Shown: positions 26,610 to 34,781 of the stretch, one piece after another
Layout of the letters: the number at the start of each line of letters is the position of its first letter
Position numbering within the stretch: the first letter of the stretch is position 1
NCBI GenBank assembly: GCA_937925515.1
Contig: CALALP010000043.1
Span: forward strand, 25,094-89,093
Source of the DNA: an uncultured Lachnoanaerobaculum sp.
GTDB lineage: Bacteria > Bacillota > Clostridia > Lachnospirales > Lachnospiraceae
Direction: 5' to 3'
Length of the DNA: 64,000 nt
Position numbers and translations under genes: made by a program
The notes under the pieces: model-generated
Database searches by the model: none
Told to the model about the DNA's origin: nothing
Seen by the model: the letters and a program-made list of their open reading frames with translations, nothing else

Positions 26610-28199
26610 TTAATTTCTTCCAAATTCACTTAATTTGAGTTCAGGGTTTCTTTCCTCTACCATTCTAATACTCCAAGAATTTATAAATATAAGTAATGGA
26701 TTTCCTTTTAAGTCTTTAATCTTTTTCATATCAGATGTTCCCTGTATCTTGTCTATATCAATTTCGCCTACATTATCAATCCACCTAATATGCTCATAAG
26801 AAAGCCTTTCAAGTTTTACCTCTACATTGTATTCATTTTGAAGTCTATATGTAAGTACTTCAAATTGTAATGCTCCTACAACGCCTACGATTATCTCTTC
26901 CATTCCTGTATTAAACTCTTGGAATATCTGTATTGCTCCCTCTTGTGCAATCTGATATACGCCCTTTAGAAACTGCTTTCTCTTCATAGTGTCCATTTGA
27001 CGTACTCTTGCAAAATGTTCAGGTGCAAATGTAGGAATACCCTCAAACTCAATATCTTCTCCACTATTTGACAAAGTATCTCCTATTGCAAATATTCCCG
27101 GATCAAACACTCCTATTATATCGCCTGCGTAAGCTTTTTCAACTATTTTTCTTTCATCTGCCATCATTTGGGTTGATTGATTTAGTCTTATCTTCTTTTT
27201 TCCCTGCACATGATTAACTTCCATGCCTGCCTCATAAATTCCTGAACAAATTCGCATAAATGCAATTCTATCTCTATGTGCCTTATTCATATTGGCTTGT
27301 ATTTTAAATACAAATGCAGAGAAAAACTCATCTTTCATCGGATCTACAAGACCTGTTTTTGTTTTTCTACTAAGAGGCGATGTTGTCATTTTTAGGAAAT
27401 GCTCTAAAAATGCAGATATTCCGAAATTAGTAAGTGCAGAACCAAAAAATACAGGAGAAAGCTTACCTGAACTTACTTTTTCAAAATCATATTCCTCGCT
27501 TGCTCCGTCTAATAATTCTATCTCATCTTTTAAAGTTTTTAGATAGTCAGCACCTATTATATTTTCAACATTTTCATCTTCTATGTCAATCTCTTTTGTT
27601 TCAACTTCTTTCATACCTGATTGATTAGGGGTAAATGTAGTAATTTTTCTAGTATTTCTATCATATACACCCTTAAAGTTTTTCCCACAACCTATTGCCC
27701 AGTTTATAGGACAAGTCTTTATTCCAAGCACACTCTCAATCTCGTCCATTAATTCAAAAGAATCTTTTGCCTCTCTGTCAAGCTTATTTATAAATGTAAA
27801 TATTGGAATGTTTCTAAGTACACATACCTTAAATAATTTTATAGTTTGTGCCTCAACACCCTTACTTGCATCTATAACCATTACTGCTGAATCTGCCGCC
27901 ATTAAAGTTCTATAAGTGTCCTCAGAAAAGTCCTGATGTCCCGGAGTATCCAAGATATTTATACAAAATCCCTCATAATTAAATTGTAAAACAGAAGAAG
28001 TTACTGAAATTCCTCTTTCTTTTTCTATCTCCATCCAATCACTTACTGCATACTTTGCAGTTTTCTTTCCTTTAACACTTCCTGCTAAATTAATTGCTCC
28101 ACCATATAGCAAAAACTTTTCTGTAAGAGTAGTCTTTCCTGCGTCAGGATGACTTATTATAGCAAAAGTTCTACGCTTTTTTATCTCATCAAAATTCAA
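26610..28199 (-). CDS. prfC: Peptide chain release factor 3
   Basis: Translational GTPase that frees RF1/RF2 from the ribosome after termination. It has 529 residues, as expected. G1 is HPDAGKTTL, G3 DTPGHQDFSED and G4 NKLDREAKD. Domains II and III follow, with FFGSALTNFG in the middle and GVVGALQFEVLTYRL near the end. GGAGG is placed ahead of the start, though the spacing is long (about 13 bases). Confidence 0.95.
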   Translation of the reverse strand: MNFDEIKKRRTFAIISHPDAGKTTLTEKFLLYGGAINLAGSVKGKKTAKYAVSDWMEIEKERGISVTSSVLQFNYEGFCINILDTPGHQDFSEDTYRTLMAADSAVMVIDASKGVEAQTIKLFKVCVLRNIPIFTFINKLDREAKDSFELMDEIESVLGIKTCPINWAIGCGKNFKGVYDRNTRKITTFTPNQSGMKEVETKEIDIEDENVENIIGADYLKTLKDEIELLDGASEEYDFEKVSSGKLSPVFFGSALTNFGISAFLEHFLKMTTSPLSRKTKTGLVDPMKDEFFSAFVFKIQANMNKAHRDRIAFMRICSGIYEAGMEVNHVQGKKKIRLNQSTQMMADERKIVEKAYAGDIIGVFDPGIFAIGDTLSNSGEDIEFEGIPTFAPEHFARVRQMDTMKRKQFLKGVYQIAQEGAIQIFQEFNTGMEEIIVGVVGALQFEVLTYRLQNEYNVEVKLERLSYEHIRWIDNVGEIDIDKIQGTSDMKKIKDLKGNPLLIFINSWSIRMVEERNPELKLSEFGRN

Positions 28200-28256
28200 C
28201 TTTTCTTTCCTCCAACCATATTAAAATATTTATTTGAATTATTATATTAATTTACT

Positions 28257-29456
28257 TTAATGTGGACTTATTATTTCATCAAGTATCTTATGTGCTACTT
28301 CTTTTTTAGTCATAATATCAAATTCCTTAACATTTTCTTTTGTTATAATTGTTACTACATTGGTATCAACACCAAAACCTGCCCCCTCTTGTTTTAGATT
28401 ATTTGCTACAATCATGTCAAGATTTTTTCTTTTTAATTTTTCAATGCTGTTTTCAACTACATTTTCAGTTTCCATTGAAAAACCACATAAGAATAATTCT
28501 TTCTTTTTATGTTCAGCTAAAAATTTAAGTATATCCTCTGTCTTTTCAAGTTCTATACTTCCTGAAAATTCCTTATCAGTCTTTTTAATCTTTTTATTTG
28601 ATATTTTTGCAGGTCTAAAATCAGCAACTGCCGCCGCCTTTATTATAATATCCATGTCATTATAAATAGCTTTAATTTCCTCAAACATATCATTTGCACT
28701 ATTAACTCTAATTATTTTTATATTTGGAAAATGTGGTGGTTCTATACTTGAAACTCCAAGCACTAAACTTACCTCTGCCCCTCTATAAGCAGCAACTCTT
28801 GCAAGTTCAATTCCCATTTTGCCTGTGGAAAGATTACTTATAAATCTAACAGGGTCAAGTGCCTCTCTTGTTGCTCCGGCACTCACAAGCACATTTTTTC
28901 CTATTAAATCTTTTTTGTAAAATGATTTTTCTATATATTCAAGTAATTCCTTTGGTTCAGGCATTTTCCCCTCTCCACAATCTCCACAAGCAAGATAACC
29001 ACTTGCAGGTTTTATAATCTCATATCCATAGTCCTCAAGCCTTTTTATATTATCTTTAACTATTTTATTATTATACATTCTCGTATTCATTGCAGGGGAA
29101 ATAATTACAGGACAAGTGCAAGCTAAAATCGTGGTCGTCAGCATATCATCTGCGATACCATTTGAAATTTTTCCAATAACATTTGCAGTTGCAGGTGCAA
29201 TAAGTACAACATCAGCTTTTTTAGCAAGTGCAATATGTTCAACCTCAAAATTAAAGTTTCTATCAAAAGTATCTACAATACATTTATTTGAAGTTAAGGT
29301 TTCAAATGTAGTAGGAGTTATAAAATTTGTTGCATTTTTAGTCATTATAACAAATACATTTGCACCTTGTTTTGCTAAGGCACTTGCAAGACTTGCAATC
29401 TTATATGCCGCTATTCCTCCACACACACCAAGCACAACATTTTTATCTTTAAACAT
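28257..29456 (-). CDS. coaBC: Phosphopantothenoylcysteine decarboxylase/synthetase
   Basis: Bifunctional coenzyme A enzyme (399 residues from the chosen start). The N-terminal CoaC flavodoxin-like decarboxylase begins VVLGVCGGIAAYK and has PAMNTRMY and the active-site loop ACGDCGEG. The C-terminal CoaB ligase starts near residue 185 with VLVSAGATREALDPVRFISN. I chose the ATG at 29456 because AAAGGA lies upstream and the CoaC fold starts there; the frame stays open 23 codons further. It is divergent from coaX, whose product also serves CoA synthesis. Confidence 0.94.
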   Translation of the reverse strand: MFKDKNVVLGVCGGIAAYKIASLASALAKQGANVFVIMTKNATNFITPTTFETLTSNKCIVDTFDRNFNFEVEHIALAKKADVVLIAPATANVIGKISNGIADDMLTTTILACTCPVIISPAMNTRMYNNKIVKDNIKRLEDYGYEIIKPASGYLACGDCGEGKMPEPKELLEYIEKSFYKKDLIGKNVLVSAGATREALDPVRFISNLSTGKMGIELARVAAYRGAEVSLVLGVSSIEPPHFPNIKIIRVNSANDMFEEIKAIYNDMDIIIKAAAVADFRPAKISNKKIKKTDKEFSGSIELEKTEDILKFLAEHKKKELFLCGFSMETENVVENSIEKLKRKNLDMIVANNLKQEGAGFGVDTNVVTIITKENVKEFDIMTKKEVAHKILDEIISPH

Positions 29457-29561
29457 ATCATTTTCCTTTCTAACTTCAAATTTGTCTGTATTACTCTTGA
29501 AAGTAATTATCGTTTGCAATATCATAGTATATCATAATGACAAGGCGAAAGGAAGATAGAA

Positions 29562-30323
29562 ATGATTTTAGCAATAGATATGGGAAATTCAAATATAGTT
29601 GTAGGAGGAATAGATGAGAGTAAAACTTATTTTTTAGAAAGAATAACCACCTCAAGGGGTAGTACAGACTTAGAATATGCTGTCGCTATAAAAAATATCT
29701 TAGAAATAAATCATATAGACATAGATACCTTAGAGGGTGCAATTCTTTCAAGTGTAGTTCCCCCTCTAAATACAGTTATAATAAGTGCAGTAAAAAAAAT
29801 AACAAACCTTGATTGTTTACTTGTAAATATCTCAATGAATACAGGACTTGGATATAAGGTAGAACAGCCTAAAACTATAGGAGCAGACCTCATTGTAGAC
29901 TCAGTTGCGGCAATGAATGAATATCCACTTCCTCTTGCAGTAATAGATATGGGTACTGCTACTACTATAACTATAATAGATAAAAATAAGAATTATATAG
30001 GTGGTATTATACACCCCGGAATGAGAGTCAGCCTTGACTCACTAAGTTCACGCACTGCACAACTTCCATTTATAGACCTTTCTTCTCCAACCTCAGTGAT
30101 TGGCACAAATACAATAGATTCTATGAAAAACGGTATAATGTATGGTCATGCCGGAATGGTTGATAATTGCCTTAGACAAATGGAAAAAGAACTTGGAGAA
30201 AAACTAACTGCTATTGCAACAGGTGGACTTGCAAAATTTATAGTTCCAATATGCGAACATGAGATTATACTTGATGATAATTTATTATTAAAGGGACTTT
30301 TGATTTTATATAGAATGAATTAG
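29562..30323 (+). CDS. coaX: Type III pantothenate kinase
   Basis: ATP-dependent kinase of the first step of CoA synthesis, type III, an ASKHA-fold enzyme. It has 253 residues. P-loop-like DMGNSN (6-11), the DMGTATTI motif and GGIIHPGM are all present. The start follows GAAAGGAAG. Divergent from coaBC with 105 bases between the starts, a shared control region for two CoA genes. One of only three plus-strand protein genes here. It converges on rnpB with a palindrome in between. Confidence 0.94.
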   Translation: MILAIDMGNSNIVVGGIDESKTYFLERITTSRGSTDLEYAVAIKNILEINHIDIDTLEGAILSSVVPPLNTVIISAVKKITNLDCLLVNISMNTGLGYKVEQPKTIGADLIVDSVAAMNEYPLPLAVIDMGTATTITIIDKNKNYIGGIIHPGMRVSLDSLSSRTAQLPFIDLSSPTSVIGTNTIDSMKNGIMYGHAGMVDNCLRQMEKELGEKLTAIATGGLAKFIVPICEHEIILDDNLLLKGLLILYRMN

Positions 30324-30356
30324 ATTGAGCCTGTGAAATTTCTTAATTATGTTTTT

Positions 30357-30391
30357 GTGGGATTTCCTCGCCGTTGGCGAGGAAATCCCAC
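30357..30391. repeat. Intergenic palindrome, 16-bp stem (copy 2)
   Basis: Arms GTGGGATTTCCTCGCC (30357-30372) and its perfect complement (30376-30391) with a 3-base loop. It lies between the convergent ends of coaX and rnpB, so it may end both transcripts. Its outer arm GTGGGATTT equals that of the copy at 33259 and its inner arm CCTCGCC that of the copy at 13083. Confidence 0.8.
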
Positions 30392-30429
30392 ATACTATAT
30401 AGATAGCTATTTTAACTTCTATCAAAACT

Positions 30430-30755
30430 GAACTAAGACTATAAGCCGGATTCTGTATTAAATGATTATCTATCTAGTTCTATTGTCGCCAATAGAATCA
30501 AGCGACCTACCTGAATTTCGGACGGGCAATCCTATTCGTTATGGTCTTGCTCCGGATGGGGTTTACATGGCTCTTTATGTTACCATAAAGACGGTAGTCT
30601 CTTACACTGCCTTTTCAACCTTACCAAAAACTTGGTGGTATATTTCTGTTGCACTTTCCTTGGAGTCGCCTCCACCAGACGTTATCTGGCATCCTGCCCT
30701 ATGAAGTCCGGACTTTCCTCACCTGCAATGCAGCCGCAATCATCTGTCTTAGTTC
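30430..30755 (-). ncRNA. rnpB: RNase P RNA
   Basis: Catalytic RNA that trims the 5' ends of tRNA precursors. On the minus strand the conserved 5' block GAGGAAAGTCCGGACTTC lies just inside the gene, and the 3' block ACAGAATCCGGCTTATAG closes it. GGCAGGATGCC, GGAAAGTGCAACAGAAA and GTAAACCCCATCCGGAGCAAG are other universally conserved pieces. Terminal helix P1 is visible as GAACTAAGAC (30755-30746) with GTCTTAGTTC (30439-30430), which I used for the ends. Two tRNA genes follow upstream, its substrates in kind. Confidence 0.95.
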
Positions 30756-30833
30756 CTAGCTATTATATTTTAATTTAACGGTTATGTCAAATCTAATAGA
30801 AATAAAAAAAGAGGTTTCCCTCTTTAGCAAAAG

Positions 30834-30907
30834 TAGCGAAAGAGGGATTTGAACCCCCGACACTACGGGTATGAACCGTATGCTCTAGCCAACTGAGCTA
30901 TTTCGCC
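30834..30907 (-). tRNA. tRNA-Met (CAT), elongator
   Basis: Complete cloverleaf of 74 bases: acceptor GGCGAAA/TTTCGCT, D-arm GCTCAGTTGGCTAGAGC, anticodon loop TTCATAC with CAT, and T-arm GGGGGTTCAAATCCCTC. Discriminator A; CCA is not encoded. The G1:U72 end and TTCATAC loop fit elongator rather than initiator tRNA. An Ile tRNA with modified CAT is less likely. Confidence 0.92.
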
Positions 30908-30919
30908 ATATATAACAAA

Positions 30920-30992
30920 TGGAACCAATAGGACTCGAACCTATGACCCTCTGCTTGTAAGGCAGATGCTCTACCAACTGAGCTATGATTCC
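30920..30992 (-). tRNA. tRNA-Val (TAC)
   Basis: Complete 73-base cloverleaf: acceptor GGAATCA/TGGTTCC, D-arm GCTCAGTTGGTAGAGC, anticodon loop CTTACAA with TAC, and T-arm around GGTTCGAGTCC. Discriminator A and no encoded CCA. It lies 12 bases upstream of tRNA-Met and is probably co-transcribed. Confidence 0.95.
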
Positions 30993-31159
30993 GTTTGCTG
31001 ACACTCAAGTATTTTACGATAATTAAGTCCTTATGTCAAGCCCAAATTTTAAAAAATTTAACCATTAATATATTTATAAATCTAAGGTTATTATATATTA
31101 CCTTTTAGTTCTACTGCATGCTTTATGTACATGGTTATCGAAAATTTTGCGACTACCAC

Positions 31160-31696
31160 TTAATTTCTCTCCCTCTCCAAATACCTATTAAGTGCGTCAA
31201 GAAAATGCACTAAAATATCTCTATGCCTGTTTATCTTATAATTTAAAATAATCTCATCATACCTTACGCTCTTTCGCCCTCCACCTTTCATATTCTCCCA
31301 ATATTCACTTAATTTAGTAAAAGGTATCAGGTACATCTCATCTTTTTTAGTAAAACTTATCATTATAAATGAAACTCCCCCTTGCTCCTCAAAATCTCTC
31401 ATAAATTCAATCTGATGCTCATGTATGTTTGAAAGTGAAAATGTATCCCTATTACATTCTTTTGCATCAAAACATACCGGAATCCCTTGTACAACTCCAA
31501 GATAGTCAACTGTAGACTTTTTATCAAAATATGCAAGTGTAATATGTCTTGAATTTTTATCTATTTCAATAGGTGTTATGGGAGTCGGAACTTTTTGAAT
31601 AAGTGCAAGTTTTTGTCTGCGATAAATTTCAATAGAATGATTTATAAATTCCTCGAAACTTGAACCTCTAAGCCCCCTTGATTTCCATGTTGCCAT
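31160..31696 (-). CDS. recU: Holliday junction resolvase RecU
   Basis: Endonuclease that resolves Holliday junctions in recombination and chromosome segregation in Firmicutes. It has 178 residues from the chosen start. The nuclease core shows STVDYLGVVQGIPVCFDAKE, containing the metal-binding D and E-x-K-like residues, then HQIEFM and GGVSFIMISF. I chose the ATG at 31696 (MATWKSRGLRG) because TTGGAG is well placed; it overlaps the upstream pseudouridine synthase gene by 29 bases. A start 9 codons earlier is possible. In many Firmicutes recU is beside a penicillin-binding protein gene; here it is not. Confidence 0.92.
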   Translation of the reverse strand: MATWKSRGLRGSSFEEFINHSIEIYRRQKLALIQKVPTPITPIEIDKNSRHITLAYFDKKSTVDYLGVVQGIPVCFDAKECNRDTFSLSNIHEHQIEFMRDFEEQGGVSFIMISFTKKDEMYLIPFTKLSEYWENMKGGGRKSVRYDEIILNYKINRHRDILVHFLDALNRYLERERN

Positions 31697-32666
31697 AAAT
31701 TTTTCTCCAATTTTTAGGTACATCTACTTCAAATACTTTTTCACTGAGTTTAGGTAATTCTTTTATAATTGGAAATGTAAGTCTATATGAATGTAGCATC
31801 TGAGAGTTAATACCAAATTTTTTTGCATACAAATTTATTTTTTTATCGCCATACTTAATATCTCCTACTATTGGATATTTTAAATGAGAAAGGCTTGCCC
31901 TTATCTGATGGCTTTTTCCTGTAATTAAATGCACTAAAAGTAGGCTAAAATTTTTATCAGAACTTACAAGGCTATATTTGGTTTTGATATGATTGGCATT
32001 TTCTAGCTTAACATCACTTATCTTTACTTTATTATTTTTATCGTCCTTACTAAGCCAAGCCTCTACCTCTAAATCTCTTTTTTTAAACTCTCCCTTAACC
32101 AAACACAAATATTCTTTTTTTAACTGCCTATTTTTAATTAGTTCATTCATTACTTGCAGACCTTTGAAACTTTTCCCACAAATCATAATTCCTGTAGTAT
32201 TTCTGTCAAGTCTATTACATATTGAGGGTTTAAAACTTTTTATTGAAATGTCATCTATGACTTCATTTTCATATAAATATTCTAAAAATAGTTCATTTAC
32301 TGATATATCTGTCGGCTTTGCCTTTTGTGAAAGAAGTCCTAGTGGTTTATTTATAATGATAATGTCATCATCTTCATATACAATCATATCTCTAAATTTC
32401 TTTGTAGTTGCTTTACTGATTTTATTTTCAGTAAGCAAAGTTTTATTTGAGGTAAGCTTTTCCAAGGTTTCATCAGAAAACCATATTTTGACTTCATCAT
32501 CTAACCTTAGTTTTTCATTGCCGGTACATTTCCTATCATTTAGGGTAATGTTCTTTTTTCTAAGCATTTTATAAATAAAGCTTTTATTAGCGTTGCAAAG
32601 ATATTTTTGCAACAATTTATCTAATCTCTGATTTTCTTCATTTTCGCCTATCTTTAAAATTTTCAT
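31668..32666 (-). CDS. RluC/RluD-family rRNA pseudouridine synthase
   Basis: Enzyme that isomerises uridine to pseudouridine in 23S rRNA. It has 332 residues. The N-terminal S4 RNA-binding domain (about 10-70) is followed by the catalytic domain with the motif NRLDRNTTG that holds the catalytic Asp. LVHLITGKSHQIRASL, another family motif, comes later. Length and motifs fit RluC/RluD; the target uridine cannot be told. The ATG at 32666 is preferred over a TTG 3 codons earlier because AGGTTGG lies upstream of it. Confidence 0.9.
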   Translation of the reverse strand: MKILKIGENEENQRLDKLLQKYLCNANKSFIYKMLRKKNITLNDRKCTGNEKLRLDDEVKIWFSDETLEKLTSNKTLLTENKISKATTKKFRDMIVYEDDDIIIINKPLGLLSQKAKPTDISVNELFLEYLYENEVIDDISIKSFKPSICNRLDRNTTGIMICGKSFKGLQVMNELIKNRQLKKEYLCLVKGEFKKRDLEVEAWLSKDDKNNKVKISDVKLENANHIKTKYSLVSSDKNFSLLLVHLITGKSHQIRASLSHLKYPIVGDIKYGDKKINLYAKKFGINSQMLHSYRLTFPIIKELPKLSEKVFEVDVPKNWRKIYGNMEIKGA

Positions 32667-32676
32667 AAATACCAAC

Positions 32677-33207
32677 CTATATAGACATGCTTTTTATTAA
32701 ATCCCTAACTACAGTATTTTTATAGTCTGAAACTTTAAGTTTTTCTAATTCTCTTATAAAGGTAGAAATGTCATAATATACATTTATCTTAATCTTAGAA
32801 CTTAAATTTTTTTCTAAGGCTTTTTTCTCTGTTTTATCTTTGGTTATGGGAGAATATAAAAATATATCATTTTCCCTTATCAAACAATAGTCTACACCTA
32901 TAACTTTCTCTTTTGTTGTAAGTGTCAAATCGTAAAGCATTATCCCCCTATCCTCAAACTTTTTGATTTTTTCATACTCATTTTGGGGTGGAGTTTTATA
33001 TTTAAATGCGACTATATAAGGAGATAGTAGATTTGCCATGGGTAGCACAGTCAAAATCGACATTACTATTAAAATGTTTCCAAGTGCTTTATTGGAAACA
33101 ACCTTGCTTGCAATATATTGTGCTAAAATTGCAATTATAAATAAAGCTATGATAATACCCATTTTTTTCTTGTAAAATGTCCTGTACCCATATTTTCCCT
33201 TATCCAT
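32677..33207 (-). CDS. Small membrane protein with cytoplasmic C-terminal domain, unknown
   Basis: 176 residues from the chosen start. Two adjacent hydrophobic segments (about 17-34 and 41-63) are followed by a soluble domain of about 100 residues with RGIMLYDLTLTTKEKVIGVDYCLI and IKINVYYDISTFIRELEKLK. I do not recognise the family. The ATG at 33207 is chosen because of a strong AGAGGAG site. Reading open to 33318 would run through the palindrome at 33259, which argues against a longer protein. It is 10 bases before the pseudouridine synthase gene. Confidence 0.7.
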   Translation of the reverse strand: MDKGKYGYRTFYKKKMGIIIALFIIAILAQYIASKVVSNKALGNILIVMSILTVLPMANLLSPYIVAFKYKTPPQNEYEKIKKFEDRGIMLYDLTLTTKEKVIGVDYCLIRENDIFLYSPITKDKTEKKALEKNLSSKIKINVYYDISTFIRELEKLKVSDYKNTVVRDLIKSMSI

Positions 33208-33258
33208 ATCTCCTCTTTCTTGTGTAAACTTAATTTTATAACCAAAATATCTATATAT

Positions 33259-33293
33259 GTGGGATTTGTCCCCCGTAGGGGGATAAATCCCAC
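33259..33293. repeat. Intergenic palindrome, 16-bp stem (copy 3)
   Basis: Arms GTGGGATTTGTCCCCC (33259-33274) and GGGGGATAAATCCCAC (33278-33293) pair over 16 bases with one G-T, around a 3-base loop. It lies between the HAD hydrolase end and the small membrane protein gene. The outer nine bases equal those of the copy at 30357, but the inner arm differs. Confidence 0.8.
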
Positions 33294-33365
33294 ATATAAT
33301 AAACCCAATAGAAAACAAAGAATTTAACTATTCATAAAAATTAGTTTTGTACCTACTACAAACAA

Positions 33366-34010
33366 TTATAACAGAACCGTATAATCAGCTATAAAATAAT
33401 CAGCTAAACCTATTTTTTCCTCTTTTTGATGACTACTATATTCATCTTCTACTGCACAAACTCTCATTCCTGCCGCCTTAGCAGACTTTATTGCGGCAAT
33501 TATATCCTCAAATACCAAGCAACTCTTAGGCAGGGTGTCAAGTCTTTTGGCAGTTTCAAGATAAATGTCAGGCTCATACTTGCCTTTTCCTATATCACAA
33601 GATGTAATTATACAGTCAAAATGAGCTTTTATATCATACCTATCAAGAACTGTTTCAACCATACTTAACCTATTACTTGTGGCAAGTGCAATCTTTTTAC
33701 CCTCATTTTTTAACTTCTTAATAAACTCTATCACACCTAATTTTGGCATAACCTCAAATTTATATTTTTGATATGCCATATCTTCCCACTCTGCAATAAT
33801 ATCTTCTACTTTAACATTTAGCTTAAATCTGTCCTTAAAATATTGTGCTGTTTGAGTAAAGCTTAGACTCTCAATACATTTTCCTAAATCATTAGGACAT
33901 TTAATATTATACTTTCCCAAATATTCAATATCTATATTACGCCATAACCACATAGAATCTACTAAAGTACCGTCAAAATCAAAAATTACACTTTCAATCT
34001 CTCTTAGCAT
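33366..34010 (-). CDS. HAD-superfamily sugar-phosphate phosphatase/phosphoglucomutase-like
   Basis: 214-residue HAD hydrolase of subfamily I. Motif I DFDGTLVDS carries the nucleophile Asp (about residue 11). Motif II is LATSN, the motif III lysine is in GKGKYEPD, and motif IV is VFEDI. The helical cap sits between motifs I and II (about 17-80). Such proteins dephosphorylate or mutate small phosphates; the substrate cannot be assigned. It overlaps rsuA by 17 bases, with AGGAG inside that gene. Confidence 0.9.
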   Translation of the reverse strand: MLREIESVIFDFDGTLVDSMWLWRNIDIEYLGKYNIKCPNDLGKCIESLSFTQTAQYFKDRFKLNVKVEDIIAEWEDMAYQKYKFEVMPKLGVIEFIKKLKNEGKKIALATSNRLSMVETVLDRYDIKAHFDCIITSCDIGKGKYEPDIYLETAKRLDTLPKSCLVFEDIIAAIKSAKAAGMRVCAVEDEYSSHQKEEKIGLADYFIADYTVLL

Positions 34011-34770
34011 AAATCTCCTTACTTGTCAGTTTCTTGTATTCTCCAATTTTTATATCTAAATCTTCAAGCATTAAACCACCCATTGCAACACGTCTTAAAA
34101 AGACTACCTCTGTATTAAACTTTAAAAACATTCTCTTAACTTGATGATACTTGCCCTCATAAATTGTTACTTTAACAAATGTTAAATCTTTGACTTCATT
34201 TCCTGCTCTCTTTTTTATTTCATCTAATAAAGTTTTAGATATATTTAAATTAGTTATATTAGGCATTATCTCTAGCTTGGCAGGCATTGTAATTTCATCT
34301 TCGCCTATATCAAATCCATTTTCAAACTGTTTAGCTAAATCACTTGGTAAACTCCCAAGTATCAGTGCCTCATATACCTTTTTAACATGCTTTTTAGGGC
34401 TTATTAGATTATGTGCCAGTTCTCCGTCATTTGTAATTAAAATAAGACCCTCAGTGTCTATATCAAGTCTACCTACAGGTGCAAGCCCCTTTCGCTTTAC
34501 ATTTAAAATATCTATAACTGTTTTATGAAAGTTATCCTTTGTTGCACTTATTACACCTGCCGGCTTATTTAAAACATAGTATTCATATTTTTCGTATACA
34601 ACATTTTCTCCCTCAAAAAAGACTTTTTGCAAAGAAGTATCTATTTTTATATCCGAGAGTTTAACTACTTGATTATCAACCTTAACTTTGCCTTGTGAAA
34701 TAAACTTTTTTACTTCACTCCTTGTTCCAATCCCAAGTTCAGACAAATATTTATCAAGTCTTATTTTCAT
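33994..34770 (-). CDS. rsuA: 16S rRNA pseudouridine synthase RsuA family
   Basis: 258 residues with an N-terminal S4 domain (MKIRLDKYLSELGIGTRSEVKKFI) and a RsuA/RluB/E/F catalytic domain. The catalytic Asp is in GRLDIDTEGL and KPAGVISATKD precedes it. EGKYHQVKRMF near the end is a family signature. RsuA modifies U516 of 16S rRNA in E. coli; other members act on 23S, so the target is inferred. The gene is 11 bases after rsmF and overlaps the HAD gene. Confidence 0.9.
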   Translation of the reverse strand: MKIRLDKYLSELGIGTRSEVKKFISQGKVKVDNQVVKLSDIKIDTSLQKVFFEGENVVYEKYEYYVLNKPAGVISATKDNFHKTVIDILNVKRKGLAPVGRLDIDTEGLILITNDGELAHNLISPKKHVKKVYEALILGSLPSDLAKQFENGFDIGEDEITMPAKLEIMPNITNLNISKTLLDEIKKRAGNEVKDLTFVKVTIYEGKYHQVKRMFLKFNTEVVFLRRVAMGGLMLEDLDIKIGEYKKLTSKEIYAKRD

Positions 34771-34781
34771 AAACTACCTTT

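Noticed and set aside
30462..30704. 80-residue plus-strand frame
   Set aside because: It is fully antisense to RNase P RNA, whose conserved blocks account for the sequence.
30834..30907. G1:U72 end pair in tRNA-Met as a defect
   Set aside because: This pair is known in elongator methionine tRNAs of Firmicutes and the rest of the cloverleaf is intact.
33208..33318. Longer N-terminus for the small membrane protein ending at 32677
   Set aside because: The extension would run through the palindrome at 33259 and lacks a ribosome site, while the ATG at 33207 has a strong one.
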